Shown here: piece after piece, positions 47,759-58,717 of the stretch
Position numbering within the stretch: position 1 is the stretch's first letter
Layout of the letters: the number at the start of each line of letters is the position of its first letter
Assembly (NCBI GenBank): GCA_016647705.1
Contig: CM028335.1
Location: 15,459,905 to 15,523,904 of the forward strand
Direction of reading: 5' to 3'
Source: Eucommia ulmoides
Lineage: Eukaryota > Streptophyta > Magnoliopsida > Garryales > Eucommiaceae
Length of the DNA: 64,000 bases
Position numbers and translations under genes: made by a program
The notes under the pieces: generated by a model
What the model was told of the DNA's origin: nothing
The model's input: the letters and a program-made list of their open reading frames with translations, nothing else
The model's database searches: none

Positions 47759-48874
47759 TGACGAGTGTAAAAATTGGCACTCCCACACAACCAATAAGAA
47801 ATCGCCACGTGTCAAGCAATTCTCCAATAAGACCCGTGCCTACCAAAGACAAAGTATGAAGATTATATAGGGAAGATGCATGCCTCAACCCATGTCGACC
47901 ATTCAAAAACCTCACCAGAAATAACCTTTTGGGAGGAGTTGGCAAGCCGTTGTCAAGATGGGAAAACCTCTCCTATCTCGGTATTCTCCACAGCGGTACT
48001 ACCCATCTCGAAAATCGACTCCACAGGCTCCTCAACAAAGTGCCCCCTTCTCGTCCCTGGCTATCTGGGAAGGGCAAACAGGAAACTCCCTCATTCCTGT
48101 CTTCGGCTATCCAGGAAGGGCAGGGGATAAAACTCCCTATCTCATGGGCAGTAGGACAAACTCATCTCGGATCATGGGCCATGCCACTTCTTTATTTGCT
48201 AATATTTTCAGCCATGGGCATCAGCAAAAGGGCCAAAAAGCCCAGGCCCACGAAATTAAGCATTCCACTCGCCCTCTCATTGGTCATGTGCCGAGATGGG
48301 ACACTAATCCATGCTTAAGCCCCTAAACTAGCCAATCCATTTCCTATATAAAGGAGGGCATATCGATACCCAAAGGTACACCAAATTTTTCTTACTCTTC
48401 TCAGTAGCATATTTATAAATCTTCCCCCTGAGCATTGATTCTCTTGCAGAAGGGGACACGTTGGGTCCATCCCGGTAAGTCCATTGTGTAGGTGTCAAGG
48501 TGTTACCCATCCCAACTTAGACTCATCCCAGCTCAGACCCATATCTCCACAGATCAGAAGACTAAAAGGCATTCGAGCTCATCCCAGCTCAAACCTATCT
48601 CTTCTCAGACCGGAAGGCGATTGAGTTCATTCCAGCTCAAACTCATTCCTTCCCGGTCTGAAGATTCTCTACCGATAAGAAGACTCTCCACAGATCAAAA
48701 GACACCCAGGTTGCTTCACCGCTTGTTCCCCATCCTGGGTCGCTCCAACTCTGCCCATCCCAGGTTAGATAGACTGATCCTGGACCTCTCCATCCCCATC
48801 CTAGCAAGGAAGAACATCTCTATCAACAGTGACCAGACCATATCGTTGAGATCATCGAAGATCCGACATCAACA
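47759..48874 (+). repeat. 3' LTR of the Tat-like Gypsy
   Basis: Whole, 1116 bp, with no insertion. Its TATA-like CCTATATAAAGGAGGG lies near 48342. It is followed by CCATT, the target duplication, and then Copia sequence. Confidence 0.9.
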
Positions 48875-48879
48875 CCATT

Positions 48880-50445
48880 GATAAGTATTTTCTACCTCGA
48901 TCTGAACGAAGTGCCTTAATATTTTTTTTTCAGTTTTTCCTCTACTTCATTTCTAAATTCTTTGAACATTTCAAAGGAATCATACTTGTGTTTCATAAGA
49001 TGAACAAAATCATACTTAGAATGATCGCCGATAAAGGTAATAAATTATGAAAATCCTCCTCGAGCTATGTTACTCATGGGTCCACATACATCAGTATGTA
49101 CATACCTAATATTTCAGCAACCTTTTTTGAATGTCCAATAAAGAGTGACTTGGTCATCTTACCCATGAGACAAAATTCATAAGTTGGTAGTGCCTCCAAG
49201 TGAAATGGGCCCAAGAGCCCAACTTTTACCATCTTATCGATTATTTTCTCACTAATATGACCTAGTCTAAGATGCCACAAACAAGTTAGATTTTCATCTC
49301 TTAATATTTTCTCGTTCTACTTTCATTTGCTATGTTATTAATTTCACCACAAGTTTTTAAATAATAAAGATTGTTAAAACATATGTCCAAGCCAATAAAT
49401 TTTGAATTATTTATTGTTTGAATTAAAATAAATAATACAAATATCATATATATAAGGGCAACTTACACTTTTGATCCTCGTATTTACACCCGTTTTTCTA
49501 TTTGGCCCTCTATTTTATTTTATTTTTTGTCAAAGTGGTTCTTATAGCTAATGCAACAACTCTTACTCCATTTTTCACACGTAGCAAGTTTTTCTCTTTA
49601 CTCAGCCTTTTGTTACCTTTTGGACTCTATATAGTATTTTACATATGTGAATTAACTCCAGAGCCTAAAACCCAATTCAAAATATAATAGGTTGTCGAAC
49701 AACAAATAATAACAAGAAAGTCCGACATACCTTCCAAAGGTTTGTCCTTGGAACCTAGATACTCGGCATATATCATTTTCTAATGTCCTTGTTGACCACA
49801 ATAAAAGCATTTCCCTTTATCAGACCTTTTCACTTTCTTTGGCTTTCTGTTCGCTTTTAAAGATGAGTTAAATTTATTCTTCTTTTCCTTCTTCCCTTTT
49901 GAGGTCGAAGGCTCAACCATTACGAGCAACAAACGTTTGGACTTTTTAGCGGTCCCTTAGACAATTCTAACATGTTAAAAAGTTCGAAAGAGTGACTTAG
50001 AGCTTATTCATGATGAAGTTCACTACAAACTAATCGTATACATCTGACAGCAACTACAACACTAGGTCCATAGCCAGGTTCTACTCTAGAGTAGATCCCA
50101 ACCTTTTTAGTTCCACAACCTGGTTGATTATCTTAAGGATATAGGTCTTAAATGATGACCTTCTGGGTATCTTGGCCCTAAAAAGATCCTTTGAGACGTT
50201 GTACCTTGCAGTACGATTATGCTTACCAAAGAGAGGCTCCAGACACTACACAATCATATATGAGCTCCCCATCCATTTCAATTGTTTCTAGAGTTCATTT
50301 GTCATCGATGCTAAGATACAGAACTGAGCTTTCTTATCATCATCTATCTATTTTTGGATAGCAGCATGTTCTTCATCGGTGTTGGCATCATATTCCATTG
50401 GAACTAGACCCTTCAAAACATAGTCCAATTTTTAAGAAGTCAAAA
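48880..50445 (-). mobile_element. Copia fossil, gag zinc knuckle to integrase start
   Basis: Minus strand. A CCHC-type knuckle region (GKCFYCGQQGH, near 49800) is followed by the pre-integrase block HLRLGHISEKIIDKMV and YEFCLMGKMTKSLF (49100-49280), then the start of the integrase core toward 48880. It is the same element as 27316-27961, split by the Gypsy insertion, and on the right it is split again by the solo LTR at 50446. Broken. Confidence 0.8.
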
Positions 50446-51094
50446 TGTCACACCCCACCTCGGGGTCCTGACGCCCAAGGCCGGGAGTGACGTCGACTTG
50501 ATATTACCTGACCATCCAATAAAAAAATATTTATATAAATCTATACTACTGTAGATTTTTTTTTCTTTTCCAAAATATACTTACAATCTCAAAACCGTAA
50601 AATACACATGTCCCAAAATATCCTAACAAAACTACAAAAAAAAAAAACAGAATCTTTCACGGTTCACACCTGACCCGACAAACCTCCAGAAATGACTCTA
50701 TCTTTTGACTCTACCTAGTACCAGTAGTAGACCCGTCTCTACCTGCGGCACCTGAGACCAAATATTTTATCGGTGTACTGTCTTCATAATATAAAAATAA
50801 TTTATGGATCAAGCATAATTATCAAGTACCATTTTTCAAATATAATATAAATATAACCGCACACTGAGCAGAGATAACGTTCTACAACTATCATTGCAAT
50901 AAGATAATGCATTTAAATCAACCAATTAAATTATTCTGGTATATAATAAAGTATCGCACACATATTTCCCTACTAGCCATAAGATCGTTTCACATCACAA
51001 TCGGGAGTTACAACGGTACCGTAACCTGTACAACTGTGTTATCTAAAGTAGCTATCAGTACCAGGGTCATTTAATATCTCCAATGGTAGGAGCA

Positions 51095-51262
51095 ACCACC
51101 ATGCAGGACTTGCTTGACAGGTAACAACATATATTCACCATGTAAGACTTGTCTGACAAATAACAATATATATCCACCAGGCAAGACTTGTTTCACAAGT
51201 AACAACATATATCCACCCTGTAGGACTTGCCTAACAACATATATCCATGTCTCGCAGGACAT
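51095..51262 (+). repeat. ~47 bp minisatellite in the solo LTR
   Basis: The unit 'AACAACATATATCCACCATGTAGGACTTG...' occurs about four times. The apparent repetitive peptide on the minus strand (VLHGGYMLLLVKQ type) comes from this array. Confidence 0.75.
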
Positions 51263-51976
51263 GCCCTCCTGACGAGAAGACAACTATGGCATAGTCGGAT
51301 AATAAAAATCACTTTCCACATTTAAAAATTTACTTGATCCGCGTAACGTTATAAAATAATCCATTTTAATAAACCTTTTTTTCACATTTTAGTACGAAAA
51401 TATAATTTGACAATTTACATAGAAGACAGTATACTCACCTCGATTTTTGCGTTACTAAAAATACTATCGTCCAAATATTACGTGGTCAACGTCGCCTGTG
51501 AACCTAACAACCAAACAGCCTAAACTAAGAATTTATTTAAAATAAATCTAATATGCAATATGTGACCCTAAAATTCACCATTTTCCATTTTCAAATTTTT
51601 TTTTTATTATAAAAAATTATTTAACGCCTAATTTTTTAAGTTAATATTAACTGTACAAAAATTATTAGAATAACGACTACAAAATTCTTTACGTTAATAA
51701 TGTAATCTGCAAAAAAACTTTAATCGACTGTTAAAAATTTTATTGGTCAACGAAATACTAAAAATTATCGTTTTGATAAATTTTACAATTTTTATTTTAA
51801 ATTGTATTCTTCGCAAATTAGATATATTTATACCTACTATATTTCTCGAACCCACGTATATATTTTTGACATATAAATATACATATATACTTGTCCGTAT
51901 AGTTAGTCCTATAAATTGAATGTGTGATATATTTTATTCTAACAATATATATACACATATATATGTATACATATAC

Positions 51977-52164
51977 ATACACACACACACACACACACTT
52001 ATGAAAAATGGTGAGAAATACGTACATATACGTATACATATATATGTGTATATACTCTCGGCCTACATATACGTATACATATATATATGTGTATATACTC
52101 TTGGTAGTTGGTATTTCTCACCATTTTTCATAAGTGTGTGTATATATATGTGTGTGTGTGTGTG
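51977..52164. repeat. Hairpin: 30 bp perfect arms plus CA/TG extensions
   Basis: The arm 51992-52021 (CACACACTTATGAAAAATGG, then TGAGAAATAC) is exactly complementary to 52111-52140. CA- and TG-repeats extend the pairing outward. The 89 bp loop holds two direct copies of a 40 bp 'CATATACGTATACATATATATGTG...' unit. It is absent from the sister solo LTR and is therefore probably a later foldback insertion or duplication. Confidence 0.85.
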
Positions 52165-52622
52165 TTGAATCCACCGCCTCACCTTTTCCCTATTATTTAT
52201 TTACTTTTTTTTTGTTCATTAACAATATACATGCATATATTATATATTGTGGAAATAGTGAAACCACCAACCTTTTCTCTACTTTTCCAAAAAAAACAAA
52301 TTCAAAATCTGATCATCTCACACGTGTAATGTTTCTTTCCCACACATTTTTTGATTTTATCTCTTTGATCTTTATCCAATTCAAAGGACTTAAATATGGA
52401 TTTTATTTTTATTTTTATTTTATCAAATTACATTAATCTTCCACAAATATCTTTAAGATATCATTTAAGCCCAAAATTTAAAATTAATATTTTATAAATA
52501 ATAATTGACCCCTAAATTTTTAAAAATGAAATTTAAAATAACGCACTAGACCCAAATACTTTTTGAATGTTATAAAACGAAATCGAAAATATGAATAACC
52601 AAAAATTGGGTCTTATACAAAA

Positions 52623-52900
52623 ACTTGCTTAAGAATTCTCAACCAATCAAAGAGATTAGGTCATATTAAAATATTTTTCTTAAGGAAATATTATAATAGT
52701 TTGACATTTTGATATCTACATGAAGAAAATAAATGCAACATATAAGTTAAGTAGAAAAGTAATGTATATTAATTTTAGATCAAATGTCTTTTATGAATCT
52801 AAATGTACCCCCACTAAATTTATCGAATCTCACATCCCTTCTATAGAGAAAGAGGTACATTCCAAATGTTCCTAGTGACGCACCCCAATTTTTCAAAAAG
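52623..52900 (-). mobile_element. Possible 5' part of the Copia fossil
   Basis: Lies beyond the solo LTR in line with the Copia gag side. It is AT-rich, and no domain is visible. Assigned by position only. Confidence 0.35.
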
Positions 52901-54751
52901 ACAAATAAAATGAATAAATATATTTGAGCGTTCTTAGGGGGGGGGGGGGGGGAATTTATATTAAAGGGATTTTTTTAGCGTCGGTTTTCTTATAAGAGTA
53001 CTTAAGTCAATTTTAGGAAGAAAAAAAATTGATGGATGAAATTCCAAGGAAAAATCTCCTTCCTAGAACTCCCCTCCTCTTGAAGAGATTAGCCCCAAAA
53101 AAAAAATCTTTACTGACTTCCTTCCTCCTCCTATTTTCGTTGTCAATCCCCCTTCCCCCCAGAAAAAAAATCCTCTCGAATTTGGTCTAAATCCCCCAAG
53201 AAATACCCCCAAATCCCTCAATAATGGGCCCCACATCCCTCAAGAGTGGGGAACAAATGAACAAAAAATACTCCTTTGTCCCCTCCTTTTTTGGGTCTTG
53301 TGTGACCAGCCCATGCTGGTCACATTTATGTGACCGGCATGGGTTTTTTATTATTATTATTATTAAAATTAATTTTTTTTCGTGCGGCAGTTGCCCTTTT
53401 ATTTTTATTGCGCATGCACACCCTTTTATTTTATTTTTTTAAATCACAATTTTTTTATGAACCTAGGACCAACTATGGGAAGGAGAATAAACTTATCACC
53501 AAATCACACTTAGAACTTTTGTTTAAAATTTACTCCGTTTATTCCTATTTCTTTCCTCTTTTTCTTTTCTTTCACATTCTTATTTTTCTTTTCTTTTTTT
53601 TAATATTTTTGAAAATAAAACAGAATAAAAGATAAAATAATAAATAAAGAATAAAATATTTTTGTGAGGCGGTCAAAATGTCGTGTGTACACCTAGTCAT
53701 CAACGGGTCTTATCCGTCAACTAAGGCCGACTAATGATAGAGGATTGACAACTCTTGCCACTTACCTTTTGGTTAAGGTTCAATCCATATTTGGTCTCTA
53801 GTTTGATTATACCCTACCCTTCTGTTAAGTTTTTTCCCTAGTTAAGTTATACCTACATGACAGGGTCCAAACTAGTTCCAATGATCTCCCCATCCTACAG
53901 TTAAAGGAACTCATTTGTCTACTCTTGGCATGTTATCTTAATAAAGATAAGTTCATCGAGAGTTCAATTTCCAGGACACGACCTCTCCCATTAGTTAAGG
54001 ATCGACTTTAAGCATATGGAACTTCTTCCCAATAAATCTCCTGATGGAAGACCACGGCGACATATATTTCATATGCTCTCGCTTACAACTTAATATTTGA
54101 TTTGAGGGATATTTTTTTAGATCTCATTGGTTACTTATTTAATTTGTTTAACATGCATTTCACACATAAAAATACAAATTATACCCCATACACACATGCT
54201 AATTCGGCAAAAAATAAAGCAGCGTAAATATAATTATCCCATACACGCATATTAATCAACTACGAGGATCATGCACTTTTAATTTCGATTTGAGCAAGGC
54301 AATGGACCAAATCTAGGTTTAATTATGTTATATTGTAATTAATTATTTAACCGAGGTCAATGCATCTCATGAATCTCCTTTTTGGTTTCCAATGTCTTGG
54401 CCTCCAACGCTCCATGCTCTGATTCGGCTTCTCTTTTATTTGACTATGTTGGGCCTTCTCTTCATCTTCTTAAATTACAATCAAATTATAATAAAAATAA
54501 AAGGATACATTTCAAAGGGACAAACGGGTATCAAGAATTGGATAATACAGCAAAAAGAAATGAGACAAAGCATGCAAGCTCTTGAAAAAAATCCTCAATA
54601 AAAAATTATAACCTGATTGGGATAAACCATCTATCCAAAATTAAAACCAATTAATAAACCAAGCATATAAGTTAAATGTTTTTAGTACATGATCATCCCA
54701 TAATCAACATATATAATACATCTCATGTAAAATATAATAAACTGGTTAATC
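52900..54751. other. AT-rich spacer with homopolymers, no gene
   Basis: Contains a 16-G run (52937-52952), poly-A and pyrimidine tracts, and a near-perfect palindrome with arms TGTGACCAGC and GCTGGTCACA (53301-53324), followed by a weaker partner TGTGACCGGC. TGACGCACCCCAATTTTT near 52875 resembles an LTR start, but no end was found. No coding sequence was supported. Confidence 0.4.
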
Positions 54752-54816
54752 AAAGGGCAGCCCGGTGCTACAAAGCTCCTGTTATGCGCGGGATCCGGGG
54801 AAGGGTTGAACCACTT
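54752..54816 (-). repeat. Truncated Au-type SINE
   Basis: The minus strand reads the 3' half of the Au SINE (CCTTCCCCGGATCCCGCGCA, then CACCGGGCTGCCC, T-tail). Flanks 'AACTGGTTAATC' (left) and 'AACCTAGTTAATC' (right) form an imperfect target duplication, so 5' truncation happened at insertion. Confidence 0.75.
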
Positions 54817-55050
54817 AACCTAGTTAATCGTATTATGGAAATCTAATTTGGTTGTTAAATATCGGAGTTTCCTAATCTAATTCGAAAAATATTCTTATCT
54901 CATAAGAATTATTCCTCATATTTTAATAATATTTAAGTTTGACAAAATAAAAAAGTACAATTAAAGTATTGTTTTTCATCAAGGGTATTTTTTTCATTTA
55001 ACCAGTATTTAATAAATTATTTAACAATGATACTTACGCCGCGTTTTGTG

Positions 55051-55233
55051 AAGAGGAGCCTTGGCGCAACGGTAAAGATTGTCGCGATGTGATCTGGAGG
55101 TCACGGGTTCGAGTCGTGGAAACAGCCTCTAGCAAAAAGTAAGGTAAGGCTGCGTACAATAGACCTAAGTAGTCCGACCCTTCCCTGGACCCCGTGCATA
55201 GCGAGAGTTTTGTAGTACCGGGCTGCCCTTTTT
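55051..55233 (+). repeat. Full-length Au-type SINE
   Basis: Begins AGAGGAGCCTTGGCGCAACG (A box), has B box GGTTCGAGTC (55106-55115), and runs through GGTAAGGCTGCGTACAATAG to ACCGGGCTGCCC and a short T-tail. A 21 bp flanking duplication (55030-55050 ATACTTACGCCGCGTTTTGT.., and 55234-55254) is present with several mismatches. Length and structure match the Au SINE, which is widespread in flowering plants. Confidence 0.9.
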
Positions 55234-55254
55234 ATACTTATGCTGCATTTGGTG

Positions 55255-55516
55255 CGCTGAAATGAAATGCATTGACAATAAAATTGAAATCATTATGGGA
55301 ATGGAATGGAATGGTCATTATTGTTTCTATATTTGGGGACAAAAGGGATTAGAGGTGGCATTGAAATGACCATTCTCATTTTAATGTTTGATTAGTGTTG
55401 GAATAAATCAGGAATGGAATGCATTTTGTACAATAAAGTCTCCATTTGAAAAACATATAATTTTTTTAAATAAAGAATATTTGAATATAAACCAAATGAA
55501 ATTCCAAATAAGAGGT
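55255..55516. repeat. Possible foldback (MITE-like) sequence
   Basis: The phrase GGAATGGAATGGTCATT near 55302 and its inverse AATGACCATTCTCATT near 55365 form an imperfect inverted repeat. The 'GCATTTGGTGCGCTGAAATG' start is like the ends of common plant short repeats. Borders were not found. Confidence 0.35.
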
Positions 55517-55521
55517 ATATA

Positions 55522-57127
55522 TGATAGGTGTAAAATACCTATCTATTTCTAAACCAAATTTGCCAATTTTTGAGTATTTTATTAAAGTTTTAATTTCTTT
55601 TTAGCTGTTTTTTATAAGTCAGGTGTACGGACGTAAACAATCGACAAACTGAGCGAAACGGTGAAAAACATGGTAGCCAAAAGATAAAAAAAATAGAGGT
55701 TTCAAGAACAGCTGAATTTCGCCTAGGCGAAGTTTCCACCGCCTAGGCGGAAATCCGTCAGAAGGTTGGAAGTGCTGAAATGTTGAAATCCGCCAAGGCG
55801 AAGTTTCCACCGCCTAGGCGGAATTCTGTCAGAAGGTTGGAAGTACTGAAATGTTGAAATCCGCTTAGGTGAAGTTTCTACCGCCTGGGTGGAATTCCGT
55901 TAGAATGCTGGAAGTACTAAAATGTTGGAAGTGCTTAAATGCTGAAATCCGCCTAGGCGAAGTTTCTACCGCCTAGGCGGAAATCAGTCAGAATGAAAGA
56001 AGACGAAGAAGTTAGTCCTCCGCCTAGGCGAATAAACCATCACCTAGGCGGATTTCTAACCGACTTAAACTCCGCCTAGGTAAAGATTCTACAGCCTAGG
56101 CGAATTTCGCAGAACAGGGCAAAATATCTGTTTAGCTATTTTTAAAACCTTTGGCCTATATATACCCCTTTCCCACGTCTGAAAAAGAGATTTGATGATC
56201 CCTAACCCTAGTAGAGAGTTATTAAGTTATATTTGAGAGATCAAAGATGAGGTTCATCATTTGGACAAAGACGAATCACTTGCGAATCGATCATTAGCGA
56301 GAGTGGATCGTTTCACTTTCAGATTTGACCGTTCTTCTCTTGTTTTTATCTTTGTAATTACTTTTCCATAACTAATACTGTTGAATCCCTATTATTTTGT
56401 ATGGTATATGGCTAATCTCTTATAGTATTAATTAAATGTTACTTAGGTGTAGTTGAAATCATGTAAATGTTAAGTTGAATGAATTAATGTTACTTTAACG
56501 TGTTGTTTGTCTAAATCCGATTGTGTTTACCGTTATTCTTGATATTATGCTTATATTGATAAACCGAGAATATGGGGTTTGATACTCGAGAGAGGTAACC
56601 CTGGATTCGGACTAGGGTAAATGCAACGTGACGTTTTAACGGCCCGGGAGGGCGTGAGAACGTATGCAATCTATGACGTTGGCTTAAGATTCATGCGACC
56701 TAAGGTCATTAAGGCATTGAGGGGGACTTCTTCGTTGACACGAAATCGTGTAATCCCCCGTCTTACACTCAGGAGAGGTAGCGGAGGAGTTATCGATACA
56801 GAGATTGTCGGAAAAAATAAAAATCGTTATAGCTAACTAAATGACGTCAATTATGCATTATGTGAAAGAAATCAATACCTAAATAATTAGTGTAATTAGA
56901 ACTGACCTAATAGTTGTCATTTATCTTAATATATTAAATAGAATACAAACAATTTTTTATTAATCGAGATAATGTGAAACTATTGTAATCACAATATTCA
57001 ACCAAGTTACGCGTGTTCCCTGTGGAACGATATCCGATCTTACAAGATCCATTATATTAAAATTAGACCTCGTACACTTGTGAGTAGTCAATACCGTGAG
57101 GACGATGATGAAATCCTCACGCATACA
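55522..57127 (+). repeat. 5' LTR of the Athila-like element
   Basis: 1606 bp. TATA box GGCCTATATATACCCC near 56152, one copy of the 150 bp unit (56620-56800) and the most regular palindrome array (55720-56110). Confidence 0.85.
55716..56115 (+). promoter_or_regulatory. Paired CGCCTAGGCG palindrome array upstream of the TATA box
   Basis: Units start at about 55720, 55791, 55862 and 55950. Each pairs CGCCTAGGCGAAGTTTC with ACCGCCTAGGCGGAA, followed by a 'CAGAAGGTTGGAAGTGCTGAA' spacer. The array ends about 40 bp before the TATA box. Further palindromes follow at 56020-56105. The regulatory role is inferred. Confidence 0.55.
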
Positions 57128-57282
57128 AGTTTTTAGCGCCGTTGCTGGGGATTCACGGTGTTTTTCAATTGAGTTGATATTGTGATCAAATAGCTGAATG
57201 TTAATCACGATAATTCTTTTTCTTTTAATTTCATTCAATTCATTTATTTGTTTGATTTATTTGTTTGAACTAAGAAATGCAT

Positions 57283-58717
57283 GCGGCGTAGTCAACGCAT
57301 TAGTAAACAGAAAGAGGAGAAAGCTGCCACTATGGCCAAGGGATGTGAAAATGTTCCGCAACCGCCGGAGCCGCATGCACTCCAGCCTCCGGAGAAAGAG
57401 CGGCCACAATGAGTCCTTAGGGACTATTATCGGCCATTAATGCTGGATAATTATTCAGGCATCCGGAGGCAGCCGATCCAAGCAAATAATTTTGAGTTGA
57501 AGCCCACCCTAATCAACATGATTCAGCAAAACCAGTATGGCGGGAATCTTCATGAAGACCCCAACGTCCACTTGGCAATGTTTCTCGAGATTTGTGACAC
57601 TGTAAAAATCAATGGTGTTGCCGAAGATGTCATACGGTTGAAGTTATTCCCTTTCTCTTTACGAGATAGAACACGGGGTTGGTTCCAATCGATCCAACCG
57701 GGGAGCATTAATACTTGGGAGGACTTGCACAAAGGTTCCTCACTAAATTCTTTCCACCTTCTAGGACTTCTCAACTCCGAGGCGAGATTGCGCAGTTTCG
57801 CCAGAGAGACTTTGAGCCGTTATTTGAGGCGTGGGAGCGATTTAAGGATCTATTGCGAAGGTGCCCCCAACACAGGTATCAGGATTGGTTTCATACCCAA
57901 TTGTTTTATAATGGGTTGGATGGCCAAACCATAATGATCGTTGATGCTGCCTCAGGGGGATCGTTATTGTCCAAAATTCCAACCGAAGCTAATGTACTAT
58001 TGGAAGAAATAGCGGCTAACAATTATCAATGGTTGAATGAGAGGAACACGGGAAGACGGGTCTCTTCTATCCAAGAATCTGACCATATTGCAATTTTATC
58101 GGCCCAAGTTTCTAAGCTCTCAGATCAATTGGTCGTCTTGTCTACTAAAGGCGCTTTGTCAAGTCAAGGGAAGGATATGGCAGCAAGTTGTTCTCAATCC
58201 GGATTGGATAATGAGTTCGAGGAATGCCACTTTCTAAACAATCGAGCCTATACTTTCAGGCCCACTACCAACATTCCAACTAATTACAATCCTGGACTTC
58301 ACAACCATGAGAACTTCTCGTATGCGAACAATCAGAACTCTTTTGCAGCCACCTCCAGGATATGGAAATCAAGCTCCGGGATATCCGATGCAATCTAATC
58401 TTCAAATGCAACAACCACCAATGCATAATCCAAAATCAAATTTGGATGAAGTCTTGGGTTCGTTTATGAAAGAGACTCAGACTATGATGCGTGAGACGCA
58501 TAACCAGCTGAACAAACATGAAACACGGCTTGACTCAATCGATACAACTTGTACAAACACCAATGCCACGGTAAAGTCTTTAGAAACTCAAATCGCGCAG
58601 CTTACTAGGTCCATCCAAGAGCAACAAAAGGGGAAGTTTCCAAGCAACACGGAAACCAACCCTAGGGAATGCAAGGCGATTAAGTTGAGGAGCGGAAGAG
58701 AAGTGGAGGTGAGCAAG
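57283..58717 (+). pseudogene. Gag of the Athila-like element
   Basis: Recognisable blocks: QANNFELKPTLINMIQQNQY, FLEICDTVKINGVAEDVIRL, LFPFSLRDRTRGWFQSI and FEAWERFKDLLRRCP, the retrotransposon gag pattern of Athila. The C-terminal part is a coiled, Q/N-rich region (MKETQTMMRETHNQLNKHET). It stops where the next element begins. Fossil with several breaks. Confidence 0.85.

Larger units (their letters stand above)
27962..48874 (+). mobile_element. Tat-like Gypsy element, fossil, with three insertions
   Basis: LTRs TGATGAG.../TGACGAG...ACATCAACA, primer site GTTTGGCACTGTCTGTG (34379) and the exact duplication CCATT (27957-27961, 48875-48879) define it. Minus its nested elements it is about 12.5 kb. 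Parts in order: 5' LTR, gag (about 35130-35552), protease (36160-36750), reverse transcriptase (37080-37960), RNase H (37960-38960), integrase (38990-39320 and 40848-41780), a long 3' region, an antisense frame (about 43300-45484) and the 3' LTR. Order and primer site indicate the Tat branch. Many breaks run throughout the coding part, and the LTRs differ visibly, so it is an old copy. Confidence 0.9.
50446..52617. mobile_element. Second chromovirus-like solo LTR, in the Copia gag region
   Basis: Starts TGTCACACCCCACCTCGG, ends GGGTCTTATA, and is flanked by the exact duplication CAAAA (50441-50445, 52618-52622). It shares words with 24416-27310 throughout (for example ATATGCAATATGTGACCC versus ACATGCAATGTAAACCC). 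No coding part. Confidence 0.75.
55522..58717 (+). mobile_element. Athila-like Gypsy element, 5' part with gag; fossil
   Basis: 5' LTR 55522-57127 (TGATAGGTG...CATACA), primer site TTTTTAGCGCCGTTGCTGGG (57130) and gag (about 57283-58717). The left flank is ATATA. At 58718 another element interrupts it, so pol and the 3' LTR lie beyond the window or are lost. Its LTR belongs to the same broad family as the non-coding elements, which makes it a candidate for the partner that moved them. The coding part has several breaks. Confidence 0.85.

Noticed and set aside
51071-51283. A repeat protein on the minus strand
   Set aside because: Direct translation of the ~47 bp minisatellite in a solo LTR.
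52875-54970. A third large LTR starting TGACGCACCCC
   Set aside because: No matching end or target duplication could be found.
55051-55233. A tRNA gene
   Set aside because: Matches the Au SINE over its whole length, with target duplications and a T-tail.
55716-56115. CRISPR array, because of evenly spaced palindromic repeats
   Set aside because: Plant nuclear DNA inside an LTR; spacers are themselves repeated, and no cas genes are present. It is a U3 repeat array.
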